Notes: a model not told the origin generated them from the letters alone. DNA of 64,000 nucleotides from Prorocentrum cordatum (GCA_963575745.1 CAUYUJ010020516.1:442936-506935); one strand, 5' to 3'; positions 41,421 through 50,168 are shown, counted from the first letter of the stretch. Translations and numbers: made by a program.

Positions 41421-44400
41421 CTGCTGCCAGCACCGCCGCAGCGCCACGCTGGCCCACGGCCGCCAATGCACCTGCGAACGCTGCTGTAGGACTGATCGGC
41501 AGCGCGCGCCCAGCTGACTCCAGGCGCTGCCGTTTGGCCAGCGCCCGCTGTCCCACAGGTGCCCTCGCACGGGCGGGAAAGCGTGCATGATGCCTGGAAT
41601 TGCATTATTAAGTTCAACTAGAGATTCTCCGCTCAGCCAACGGCTCCCGATGAAGGCGGCCACGCCAGCGTCGACCTGAGCGGGCGTCTGCGGCTGCCGG
41701 TGCTCCTGAATCCAGAAAACAACGACCTCCTCGACCGCCGCACGATGCCGCCGCAGGGTGAGCGGCGTGTCCAACGCCCCCTCGGCGGCTGGGACCTCGC
41801 TGCAGCTCGTTGCGCCATCGCCTGGGCCGTGACCCGGCTCACCTTTGCTGGTGCTTGCGCTGCCCGCTTGCCAGGGGCGGCTCTCCTGGCTCTCGCCGGC
41901 GGCAGCACTGGCAGCGGGGCAGCGGCGGCCGAAGCCCCAGCGGGGCGGCGTGTCGGCGGGCATGTCGACGGTGTCGCAGTACTGGTACAGCGGGTACCTG
42001 GCCGTCGCGTGGAGCAGGGAGTTGAGCTGGCGGAGCGCGGGCTGCAAAGCCCTCACGCTCGATCTGCCCTTGGTGCTGACTGCCGTGAACGGTTGGGCAT
42101 CCAGAAAGGGCAGGCAGCGGCAGCGGTGGCTCTCACCTGCTCGGCACCTCCAACGTGCTCCAGCCACCGCAGCCTCCAGCTCCAGCGCTGAGATGTGCCC
42201 GGGCCGCTGCCAGCGCAAGCCTGGCTGCTGGAAATCGGGGAACACGTTCCAGCTCGCCTCAGGCACGGGCAGTTGGCCCCGCTGACGCCTCGCGTCCCAG
42301 ATGAGGCTGCCGTCCCCGTAGTTGTCGACCTGGTAGCGGTAGCTGTCGGCAGCCCAGCGCCCCGCGGCCAGCACCGAGGCGCAGTCGGGGCCCACGGGCC
42401 GGAACGGCGGGTGGCGTCCCGGGATCGGCCTCGTGAAACACGGGAGGTCCGCCTCTGGGTCCAGCGTCGACCAGCCCTCCAAGACCGAGGTATTCAGTGG
42501 GAGCCTCTCCACCACAAGCAAAACCTCGAAGCTCGCGGCCTCCCTCACGCCCTTGGTCTCGTCAGTGACGTCGGACGCCGTGAACGCCGTGACGGGCCAC
42601 GAGCACCAGTACAGGCGCGGCCGCTTGACGTGGGCGTGACACCTGGGCCCGAGGAACACGGGCGTGACACCCAGCGCCCTGGAGAACTCCGCCCTCGACT
42701 CCAGGGTCATGCTGGACACGTTCTCGACAAACACCACGGAGCGCTCAGGACAGGCAACCTCCGCTGCCTGCGTCAGCTCGGGGACCGTGAAGAAGAGCTT
42801 CGGCCTCGACCCCTCTAGGTCGGTCCCCGCGACATTGATGCTTGCAAGATCTTGGCTCGGGCTTCCCGCGCTCAAGACGACCCGGTCGGCGTCCCGCGCG
42901 TAACCCTTCAGCATCTCCGTGAACCGCACCGTGTCGACGGCCTCGACGTTGCCAAGCTTGGTCACGCCCGCCAAACGGCGACGCACCAGTCGCCAGGCAG
43001 CGGGCTCAACCTCGCACCTGACGGGGGCGATCATGTCGATCGGGAGTCTGGAGGCCCCCACCGCGGCCCCAGCACCGCCTGCGTAGAGCTCGATGAGAAC
43101 GAAGCGAGGGCGCCACCGCGCACCACGCACAGGAGCCGCAACTGCACCAGGCCGCAAAGTCACTGCTAAAGCTCCTCCCCTCGCGCAGGCAACGCCCTGC
43201 GCCGAGAGCCCAGCCGTGTGGCAGATGTCCCCAGCGCGCTCACTGGCATCGGTCGCGATGTCACAAATGACGATCTTTGCGCGCAGGTCGGTGTATGCCA
43301 GCGGCAGCGCCTTCGCGAAGCCCAAGAGCTCGTCGCACATTCCAAGGGGATCAGCCTGCGGTCGCGCCCAGCACCCAGCAGCCCCCACGCTGTTGAGGAA
43401 CCCCATAGAAGGCCTCCTGAACTCCGCTGCCCTGACGCACCTGCCCCGGACCATGAGCATGCCCTGCGTCGAGAGGCCCTGTCTGCCCATGCCGCACAGG
43501 ATGAGCGCGAGCGTCCGGTGCAGCTTCTCGGCCGTGACTCCGACCTGGCCGACGGCCCCGTCAAGACCTGCGCCCAACTGCACCAGGACCAGCGCGCGGC
43601 GCTTGACCTTGCCGGGGGCGTCGCTGGTCCCCGAGCCGCCGTAGGCGGCCCTCTGCTTCTCCGGGGCGCAGCTCACCGTGCCGATGAGCTCCGCGACCAA
43701 CGCGCTGGGCACCCCCTCGCCATGGTCCCAGTCGTCGATGCAGTACTGGACCCACTGCTGCTCGAGCTCCTTCGACCTGGTCGGATGTTGGCGGTCCCTG
43801 TGCCACTCGAGATCCGCAGGGAACCCTGAAGCGAGGGGGCGAGCGCCGCCCCCGAGGCGCCTGTGGCAGTGCTGAAACTCCGCGTCCGCTATGATCCAGC
43901 CCAGCGGGAAGACGAGCAGCGCGAGGTGTGTCTTCCCTGGACCCGGCACACCGATGAGCTCGTTTGGGATCGCCTCTGCGAGGGCCACGTGTGGCTGCCA
44001 AGCCTCGGGCAGCTCGCAGCCGTAGAAAGCGGAGGCCAGGTCATCTGAGGACCCGAGCAGCATGTGCCCCTCTGGGAGCGGGACGGCGACCCCCGAGGGC
44101 GATGCACTTAGGGTCCCAATGCCGTCCTCCATGATGCGCTGGTAGCTGTCGGCCGAGACCATGTTGATGATCAGGCGCTGGGCGCACGCCTGGCCGGGTG
44201 ACCGCGTGCCGCCCTGGGCGACCCTGAACGCCCCAGCGAGCACCCTGCGGCTCCCGACCTTGAAGATGCGGTCGTCGGCGATCGGCGCAGCCAGCCCCAG
44301 CTTGACAAGCTTGGTCCCGATGCGGTACCACTCCTGCTTGGACGTGACCTGGATCGCCGCTTGCGGGACCTCGGCAGGCGACTCATCCCGAGGGAGCAAA

Positions 44401-47132
44401 GCCAGCGTGGGGCCGGCACGCCCGGCGCCCGCCTGAGCGTCCGCGAGGTCGACCGCCTTGACCGATGCGGGGTCGCCCTGCGCGGGGAGGCCTGGCATGT
44501 TGCCTGCAAGCGAGAGCGGCGGGGCGCGGGACATCACCTTGCCCCCGTGGGAGACGGTCTTCGACGCGATGACCTGGTCCCAGTCCGGGAGCTCGAACGC
44601 TGCGGCAGGATCCTGAACGAAGTTCGCACACCCCTCCTGCACAATGCCGAGCGCACTGGCCAGACCTGCCGTGGGCCGCACTGCGGCGTCGGTTGGACAA
44701 CGCATGTGCCCCATGTACGAGTAGTTCAGGCTGAAGTCCACGAGCAGGGCCCGCCCCTGCGCCGTCGCGGCGTCCACCTCGCAGGTCTCCGACAACTGCT
44801 GGTGCAAGTACCAGGCGGCACGGTGCCTCTCGAAGAGTGGGGCGTCGGGCAACGGTGACGGCAACACCTCGCGCAGCCGCGCGAAGCTGGCCGTGGGGTC
44901 TGGCGAAGTGCACATCTCGCAACCATACCGCCCGATCGCCCCTGGCAAACCGTGCACCGCCTCGTGGACCGCGAGAGGGAGCCTGAACTTGGAGCTGACA
45001 CCTGTGCCCACCTCGGCTGGCATCTGGCGCCACCGCCGCGGCTGCGAGCTGCCGCGCAGCTGCCGCTCAGGCGGGCAAAGGGCAGGCGGAGGCGTGCGCG
45101 AGGCCGCGGCCTCCGCAGCGTCAGTCCTCACGCCTAAACCCGGGCTGTCCTGCGAGCAGCGCTTGTGCCGCGGCTCTTCCCCGTCTTGCCTTCGCCGCGG
45201 CTCTTGGCAGACGGCGGCCTCCCCATGCGCGCCTTCCACGCCGCCTGGGTCTCGCCCTCGCGCCTCGGGTGGGCCGCCTTGTGCTGCGAGAAGCCCCGGC
45301 CCGTAGCCGCGTCCGCTGGTGGCACGCGGGCGGCGGCAGCTGCGTCGAGGTCCCCCTTGAAGTCGCTCAGGAGCTGGTCCGACCGCGTGGGACTGCAGCT
45401 GGTCCTCCGCGCTGCTGGCGGCTTCTTCCCGGCGCGGAGAGCTGCGGGAACGTCGCCTGGGACTCGTTCGGGAAGGATCCTCATCGCCTTGGCCGATCCT
45501 GAAACTGGCGTCCCGGGAGCAGAGGGGCCGGCGGCGCGCCTCCGCGCGCCCATGGCCTGCAGGTGCCGTCCTTTGCAGCAACGGAGGCGGCTCCCGGCCA
45601 GGCCCCCAGCCTGGCCTGCGGTCTGCAAGTCGCTGGCGGAGTTTGGCGACCTTCAGCTCCCGGGCCTCGACCTTCTCGGCAGCGTTCTCCTCGCCCAGAG
45701 AGGTGCCTGACGGAAGCTGTTCCTGCGAGTCCAGCGTGAGCCATCGCGCCGATTGCCAGTTCCCGTCGCGGATGCCCATCGACCGCGCCTTGAACCTCAG
45801 CATGACCAGATCCGCAGTCTTGATGACCTTCCTGCGCACGATGCCGTCGAGCGCCAGCCCTGGCGGGCGGAGGACCCGCCCCTCGACTGCCCCCAGCGTC
45901 CGCGGCGGGTGAGCAACGAAGAGCACCGTGTACAGGAACTGTGTGACACCTGGGGCCAGCAGGTCGGCCTCGCCTGCGGACAACTGCTGAGTGAACTGGC
46001 TGCACAGGTGGCCAAGCCCATTCACGAGGAGAGCGGCGGGCCGCTGTCGAGCGATCCAGCCGAACAAGTCGCGCTTGCAGCTCACGCCCTGGTAGTGGTC
46101 GCAGCCCCCAAGGCGCTCTGTGACGCTCTCCACGCCGTCCTCCACGTCGTCGTCGTCGCGGTCCAGGAGTGCCGTGGTCACGGCCGATGCTGGCCTGCTC
46201 CTCCTCCTCGAGGCGCCAGTGCGCGCTGGGGCAGCAGCGGCGGCTCGGTCAGCAACCTCCTGTGCCAGGCGCTCGCCTATGGCTCCTGCCGGACGCGCAG
46301 CGTTCTTGGGCGTGCCCTGCCTCGGCACATCACGAGCTGCCCTGCCCTCCAGCCGCGCCAGCCGCGCCTCGAGCGCGGGGTCCTCGGCGGTCTCCTCGAG
46401 CCCGGCGATCTCCTGGTCGAGCGGGCCCGCCTCTCCTGGACCGCCCGGGGTCTGGGTGCCCTTCACCTCGCGGGCGCACATGTGCGGGGGCCCGCGAGGC
46501 TTCTCCTCGACTTTGTTGCCCCATCCCCGAGCGGCCAGCCGCCGAGCTCTCCAGGCAATGGCTCGGCCGCGGGCGAGGCGGTCCGCACAGGCGCCCCAGG
46601 AACCGCTGCTAGGCAGATGAGCTTCGCCCGCTCGCGGGCCACGCCGCCGTGGCCCATCACCTGCCACATGTCCAAGTGCTCGACCACAGCACCAGCTGGA
46701 GCGACCGTCCCGCACTTGTTGGCGCTGCACCTGCAGAGGTGGAAGACCGTGGCCGCGCGATGTGCGCCCCGCTGCCCGCAGGAGGCTGCCTACCATGAGA
46801 AGTACGTGTCGCTGGCGCCCACCTGCCGGGCCTTGATGAATCTGCCGATGGTGTCCGCCTGGTAGGCGACCTCGACCTCGAGCATCTCGACGCCCTGCGG
46901 CGCCGCTGGGTCGTCCTAGACCCGCGCCAGGACCCGTGCCCCAGCCCTCGGCGGCAGCCCCGCCACCAGCTCGCCGTTCAGCGCCGCGTCGAGCCAGGCT
47001 CCACTCGAAGAGGGCCAGCCGCCGGCAGCTGGGGCTGCCCGCTCCATCGGGCTCCTCGCCAGCAACTAAGCGGGAGAGGGGCGACCCGCGCCCGGGATCC
47101 TCGTCTCCCAGCCAGGTCTTCGCTCCCCTCAA
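41370..47132 (-). CDS. RT - RNase H-like - C5-methyltransferase - recombinase polyprotein
   Basis: A 1920-codon open frame; counted from codon 1 (a TTG, so not a proven start) it stays open upstream to a TGA near 47218 with no clear ATG. RT spans about residues 925-1200: motif A DLASAFYGCELP (1031-1042), FPLGW, and CIDD (1131-1134), where the usual aromatic residue is Cys. An RNase H-like patch is CDIATDASERAGD (1290-1302). A C5-cytosine methyltransferase domain spans about 1343-1525: motif I ELYAGGAG (1348-1355), motif IV GSPSQ (1423-1427) with Ser for the catalytic Cys, ENV (1470-1472), and RPRLYW (1504-1509). Residues 1790-1880 resemble the core-binding domain of tyrosine recombinases. Residues 1-240 and about 505-690 look like out-of-frame readings, so the frame is a composite kept open by high GC. 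Confidence 0.8.
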   Translation of the reverse strand: MRGAKTWLGDEDPGRGSPLSRLVAGEEPDGAGSPSCRRLALFEWSLARRGAERRAGGGAAAEGWGTGPGAGLGRPSGAAGRRDARGRGRLPGGHHRQIHQGPAGGRQRHVLLMVGSLLRAAGRTSRGHGLPPLQVQRQQVRDGRSSWCCGRALGHVAGDGPRRRGPRAGEAHLPSSGSWGACADRLARGRAIAWRARRLAARGWGNKVEEKPRGPPHMCAREVKGTQTPGGPGEAGPLDQEIAGLEETAEDPALEARLARLEGRAARDVPRQGTPKNAARPAGAIGERLAQEVADRAAAAAPARTGASRRRSRPASAVTTALLDRDDDDVEDGVESVTERLGGCDHYQGVSCKRDLFGWIARQRPAALLVNGLGHLCSQFTQQLSAGEADLLAPGVTQFLYTVLFVAHPPRTLGAVEGRVLRPPGLALDGIVRRKVIKTADLVMLRFKARSMGIRDGNWQSARWLTLDSQEQLPSGTSLGEENAAEKVEARELKVAKLRQRLADRRPGWGPGREPPPLLQRTAPAGHGRAEARRRPLCSRDASFRIGQGDEDPSRTSPRRRSRSSPRREEAASSAEDQLQSHAVGPAPERLQGGPRRSCRRPRATSGRGYGPGLLAAQGGPPEARGRDPGGVEGAHGEAAVCQEPRRRQDGEEPRHKRCSQDSPGLGVRTDAAEAAASRTPPPALCPPERQLRGSSQPRRWRQMPAEVGTGVSSKFRLPLAVHEAVHGLPGAIGRYGCEMCTSPDPTASFARLREVLPSPLPDAPLFERHRAAWYLHQQLSETCEVDAATAQGRALLVDFSLNYSYMGHMRCPTDAAVRPTAGLASALGIVQEGCANFVQDPAAAFELPDWDQVIASKTVSHGGKVMSRAPPLSLAGNMPGLPAQGDPASVKAVDLADAQAGAGRAGPTLALLPRDESPAEVPQAAIQVTSKQEWYRIGTKLVKLGLAAPIADDRIFKVGSRRVLAGAFRVAQGGTRSPGQACAQRLIINMVSADSYQRIMEDGIGTLSASPSGVAVPLPEGHMLLGSSDDLASAFYGCELPEAWQPHVALAEAIPNELIGVPGPGKTHLALLVFPLGWIIADAEFQHCHRRLGGGARPLASGFPADLEWHRDRQHPTRSKELEQQWVQYCIDDWDHGEGVPSALVAELIGTVSCAPEKQRAAYGGSGTSDAPGKVKRRALVLVQLGAGLDGAVGQVGVTAEKLHRTLALILCGMGRQGLSTQGMLMVRGRCVRAAEFRRPSMGFLNSVGAAGCWARPQADPLGMCDELLGFAKALPLAYTDLRAKIVICDIATDASERAGDICHTAGLSAQGVACARGGALAVTLRPGAVAAPVRGARWRPRFVLIELYAGGAGAAVGASRLPIDMIAPVRCEVEPAAWRLVRRRLAGVTKLGNVEAVDTVRFTEMLKGYARDADRVVLSAGSPSQDLASINVAGTDLEGSRPKLFFTVPELTQAAEVACPERSVVFVENVSSMTLESRAEFSRALGVTPVFLGPRCHAHVKRPRLYWCSWPVTAFTASDVTDETKGVREAASFEVLLVVERLPLNTSVLEGWSTLDPEADLPCFTRPIPGRHPPFRPVGPDCASVLAAGRWAADSYRYQVDNYGDGSLIWDARRQRGQLPVPEASWNVFPDFQQPGLRWQRPGHISALELEAAVAGARWRCRAGESHRCRCLPFLDAQPFTAVSTKGRSSVRALQPALRQLNSLLHATARYPLYQYCDTVDMPADTPPRWGFGRRCPAASAAAGESQESRPWQAGSASTSKGEPGHGPGDGATSCSEVPAAEGALDTPLTLRRHRAAVEEVVVFWIQEHRQPQTPAQVDAGVAAFIGSRWLSGESLVELNNAIPGIMHAFPPVRGHLWDSGRWPNGSAWSQLGARCRSVLQQRSQVHWRPWASVALRRCWQQATTLTSGKGVDLARVV
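42558..43106 (-). other. C5-cytosine methyltransferase domain inside the retroelement ORF
   Basis: FVLIELYAGGAG is the AdoMet-binding motif I (DLFAGxGG type). About 70 residues on comes VVLSAGSPSQDLASINVAG, aligned with the catalytic loop G.PCQ..S..G; then LEGSRPKLFF (family GxRSxLF), VVFVENVSSM (the ENV motif IV/VI Glu) and KRPRLYW (the QxRxR-like motif VIII). Spacing and order fit the DNMT catalytic half. A single T to A change (TGC to AGC, codon at 42857-42855) would explain the loss of Cys. The target-recognition part after motif VIII is short or not recognisable. Confidence 0.8.
43533..44360 (-). other. reverse transcriptase domain of the retroelement
   Basis: Recognisable landmarks are RLIINMVSADSYQRIM, DLASAFYGCELPEAW (metal-binding Asp of motif A), LLVFPLGWIIADAEFQ (motif B region) and QYCIDDWDHG (motif C). 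The form, with DL..AFY and FPLGW, resembles RTs common in dinoflagellate hypothetical proteins. The Tyr-x-Asp-Asp box reads Cys-Ile-Asp-Asp; whether this is native to the family or a mutation cannot be told here. Confidence 0.75.
45134..45628 (-). other. likely true reading frame of the hinge region
   Basis: In this overlapping frame the sequence reads SDQLLSDFKGDLDAAAAARVP, then GRGFSQHKAAHPRREGETQ, AAWKARMGRPPSAKSRGEGK and SRGTSAARR, with Lys/Ser/Arg composition typical of a linker in dinoflagellate retroelement proteins. The long frame over the same bases is an Arg/Gly/Pro jumble. This suggests a pair of compensating frame changes at about 45630 and 45130. Confidence 0.4.
46463..46885 (-). 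pseudogene. retroelement N-terminal segment in another frame, with an internal stop
   Basis: Beside the long frame, an overlapping minus frame reads more like protein: MLEVEVAYQADTIGRFIKAR, YFSW, a TAG stop (46792-46790), FHLCRCSANKCGTVAPA, then VVEHLDMWQVMGHGGVARE and KLICLA. The C.C....C spacing may be part of a zinc-binding site. The long frame over the same bases is Arg/Gly-rich and protein-unlike. A frame change back to the long frame is likely near 46480-46520, before KVEEKPRGPPHM. It could be a gag-like N-terminus; no family recognised. Confidence 0.45.
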
Positions 47133-47288
47133 CCCGCCAAGGCTGCCAGCGAGGCTGATCAGAATCAGTCGTCGGAGCGTGGCCCTGCAAGCGGCCGCGC
47201 GAGCGCGGCAGTCTGACAGTAGTCAGAGTGGCTCGGCAGCGGCCACAGACGGGCGGCACCGCCCGGTGACTCCGCTGCCTGTCTCAAA

Positions 47289-47390
47289 CCAACACAGCTA
47301 CGGAAGATGGATGAAACTCACGCTATCCATCAACGGCGTCGCGCACGCTCAGGTGGACTCCGCATAGGTTTCCTTGGAAGGTTCATATAT
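47289..47390 (-). repeat. split direct repeat A1 (element 5' end)
   Basis: 102 bases matching 40447-40548 with no difference seen. On the plus strand it starts CCAACACAGCTACGG and ends GGAAGGTTCATATAT. It lies about 70 bases upstream of the first in-frame stop before the long frame, and borders a TATAC microsatellite outside. Confidence 0.9.
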
Positions 47391-47465
47391 ATACATATCT
47401 ACATATATACATATCTGTATATGTATACATGTATGTATGTATATGTATGTATGTGTGTGTGTTGT
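47391..47465. repeat. TATAC/GTATG microsatellite at the right flank of the retroelement
   Basis: ATACATATCTACATATA and TGTATGTATGTATATG words ending in GTGTGTGTGT, the presumed continuation of the tract at 40024-40123. Confidence 0.8.
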
Positions 47466-47519
47466 TTTTGTGCGTGGGCCCAGCGGCCCAGTTCCCGTCC
47501 GTCGCCGAAGCCCCGCTGC

Positions 47520-47960
47520 GCATCCCCCCCTGCATTGCGAACGCCTTGCGCTTCAATCGCACTGCGTTGCATTGCAATCGCACTGCATCGCATCGCTTTG
47601 CATTGCGGTGCAATCGCTTTGCAGTCGCATGTCACTTCAGTCGCATTGCATTGCATTGCATTGCATTGCATTGCATTGCATTGCATTGCAATCGCGTGGC
47701 ATTGCTTTTCGAGAATGTGCATTGCTTTGCTTTGTGTTACCTTGCCTTGCTTTGCATCGTATTTCGTTGCGTCGGATTGCTTCGCATTGTCTGGCATTCC
47801 GTTGCATGGCATTGTGTTGGGTTGCCTTGCTTTGCGCTGCTTTGCACTGCGTTGCATTGCGTTGCCTTGCTTTGCGTTGCATCATTCTGCATTTCTATGC
47901 ATTCATTTGCATCACACAGATTGGACCACCTACGTTGCACCACATTGATTGCACGAATTA
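47520..47960. repeat. TTGCA / TTTGC pentamer-type satellite
   Basis: Eleven tandem GCATT units at about 47642-47695, surrounded by degenerate TTGCATCGC, TTGCCTTGC and TTTGCGTTGC words. The long frames (repeating Met-Gln-Cys-Asn-Ala) are artefacts of the repeat. Confidence 0.9.
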
Positions 47961-48279
47961 AGTTGCGCCGCGTAGATTGCGAGACATCACTGTTTTCGGT
48001 CCACGCTGGCTAACATGTATATATATGTGTGTGTGTATGGATGTCGATGCTCAGATCGAGTACGCATAGGTTTCTGCATACACAAAATCACAAATATACT
48101 AGGACGTCGCACGCGCGCTTCGCACGCGCGCGTAAGTTCTATCCGCGCCCGAAGAAATTCGCATCGCAAAAGGGCCTCAATGTCGATAACGTTTGGCTGT
48201 TCGGAGGTATTGTCGAATCGCTTCCAGGCCACCTCCAGCCGTCTTTGGGCCGTCCTGCAGCCTCGTGGACACATGCTGG

Positions 48280-48615
48280 AGATGCAGTATTGGGGGTGAT
48301 TTGGGGAAGCTTCAAGCCGTATTGAAAGCCTCCTGGGCAATATTTGCAATCTTTTTGGGCCGGCGGGGTAGGTTAGGGGGTCGTTTGGGTTGTATTGAGA
48401 CCCGCTTTGGGCTTCCTAAGGCTGTACTGTAGCCGCCTTGGGCTAGATTGGGCCGTCTTGGGGGCTCTCTTGAATCTCTTGGGCCGCACCCCTCTGGGGG
48501 CTATCCTGGGCAGTCTCGAGCCCCTGCGGGAGCACTCTTGAGACCCTCTTGGGCCGTCTTGGGCCCACATTGGGCCCCTCCTCAGGCCTTTGCCTGTCTG
48601 GGGGCTTGAAGCCCG
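48280..48615. repeat. CCCAAGA block, opposite orientation
   Basis: TTGGGCCGTCTTGGGGGC, CTCTTGGGCCGTCTTGG; the reverse complement of the other blocks. Confidence 0.8.
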
Positions 48616-48884
48616 TCGTGGGCGCCCTGGGGAACGGGAAGGCATGTCCGTCGGCCCCCTGTCTGAGCCTCCAGGCTGCGAGGATGCGATGTCCTGCACC
48701 CTGCCTGCATTGCTTCCAGTTTTCGGTTGCCAGCGTTACAATTTTACGTTTTGCTTCCTGCTGTAATTTGTTGCCGTCCGCGCAGGGGGGGGGGCCGAAA
48801 ACCAGCATGGCCACCAAGCCCGAATAGCGTTGCCTGAATTGGTTGGTGGGCCTGGGACGTGCCAAGACGTATGCGAGCTTCGCG

Positions 48885-49275
48885 CCCCCGAAACAATAGT
48901 TCTTGGTAGATTGCGCCAGATTCGGGCTCCCGGGGCCAGAACCCCTCGCACATTATACAAACTTTGGGGGAACCGACGCGAAAATCATTTGAATTGCACA
49001 AGATCTCGCTTTCTCGAGGCCACACTCCATCCTAAATTGCTCCAAGTTCGCGCCCCCGACCGAACCCAGAATTCATCGTCAAGTTACTCCAAGTCCGCGC
49101 TCCTGGAGCCAAAATCCTCTGTAGTAAAGTGCGCCGGGTTCGTGCTCCTGGGGCCAGAACACTTTCCAAAGTGCGCCAGATTCGTGCTCCTGACGCTGGA
49201 ATCTCCACTGGAGTGCGCCCGATTCGCGCTCCCGAGTCCAGAATCCTTCGAGAATTGCGCCCGCTTCGCGTGCAA
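48885..49275. repeat. tandem repeat, period about 54 bases
   Basis: Seven or eight units with the core GCGCCAGATTCGTGCTCC, GGGGCCAGAA, separated by variable AT-rich parts (e.g. CACTTTCCAAAGT). Confidence 0.8.
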
Positions 49276-49702
49276 TTTTTAGACAAACGGGCGGCTCTGC
49301 GATCTCTCTGCCACCGCGCTGGCCTCAGGAAGGCCGCTGCCGAGACCCACCTCGTGCAAGTAGTCCTCCTTCGGAATACCATGTGGGACCTGCTCTAGAG
49401 CAAGAATATAACGTAGACGGATCTACCGTTCTCCGACCTCACTACGCCTAACGCAGCGGCCGGGTTGTCTACACGTGTAACTACTCCGAACGCGTCTATG
49501 TACGCAACGTTGCCCAGTGTACCTATAGAAGTGCGTGTATGGCTAGAACGTGAGAACGGTATTTGGCATAGGCCCAAGATACCTCTGGACCGGATACAGA
49601 AAAACCATCCTTCAAGAACATGAGACCCTCCCCCGGCCCAAACACCCAGAACAACCCTCCCCAGGATGCGCAACCACATCCCAACACACACGCATAACAT
49701 TA

Positions 49703-49934
49703 GAGGCCTCCTGAATGTGGTCCGAGTAGATGGGGTCGGAGGATCTCGACGCATCGCCGATACATCGGCGACAAAAGAACTGGCGCCGTAGGCGATGCAT
49801 CGGCGACGTCGGCGTGGAGAAAAATTGGCCCCACATCGAGCCGCATCGCCGATGCATCGCCGATGCATCGCCGATGCGGCGCGATCCTCCGACCCCACCT
49901 ACTAGTCTACTCCGACCCCATATGGGAAGCATAG
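49703..49934. mobile_element. F5 copy
   Basis: AGAGGCCTCCTGAATGTGGT to TCCGACCCCATATGGGAAGC; the centre has three tandem GCATCGCCGAT words. Confidence 0.8.
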
Positions 49935-49991
49935 AAACATCAGGGCACCCTGCCCGAACCGACCTCGATCTTACTACGGGAACGAAAACTG

Positions 49992-50152
49992 GCATAAACA
50001 GAAACACTCGGAGGTCCGCGCGGATTCCTTGGATCCGCGCTGGACACCCCTCCCTGGCGCGCGGAGCGCGACAGGGGCGGCGCCGCCAGATGACCCCAGC
50101 GCAGATCCGAGCAATCCGCGCGGACCTTCGAGCTCTTATGTTTTTGTCATTG
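49992..50152. mobile_element. F1 copy
   Basis: Arms GGCATAAACAGAAACACTCGG and TTCGAGCTCTTATGTTTTTG; inner arms AGGTCCGCGCGGATTCC and CAATCCGCGCGGACC; centre CCCTGGCGCGCGGAGCGCG. Confidence 0.8.
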
Positions 50153-50168
50153 TTCGTTCCCCTTATAT

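Larger units (their letters stand above)
40124..47390 (-). mobile_element. tyrosine-recombinase retroelement with C5-methyltransferase domain and split direct repeats
   Basis: Read on the minus strand the order is A1 (47390-47289), the long open frame, B1 (40788-40545), A2 (40548-40447), an unmatched 79-base spacer, and B2 (40367-40124). A1/A2 match over 102 bases and B1/B2 over 244 bases with no difference seen. This is the split-direct-repeat arrangement of Ngaro/PAT-type YR retrotransposons, not an LTR or DIRS inverted-repeat layout. The coding part holds RT, RNase H-like, C5-methyltransferase and tyrosine-recombinase segments. Both outer ends lie in a TATAC-type microsatellite, and no target-site duplication is evident, as expected for recombinase insertion. 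The coding part appears frameshifted in several places, so this copy is probably not autonomous. Confidence 0.8.

Noticed and set aside
40447-47390. Interpretation of the 102-base flanking repeats as LTRs
   Set aside because: The extra B repeats around the inner A copy, the recombinase motifs and the lack of TG..CA ends and target duplication fit split direct repeats better.
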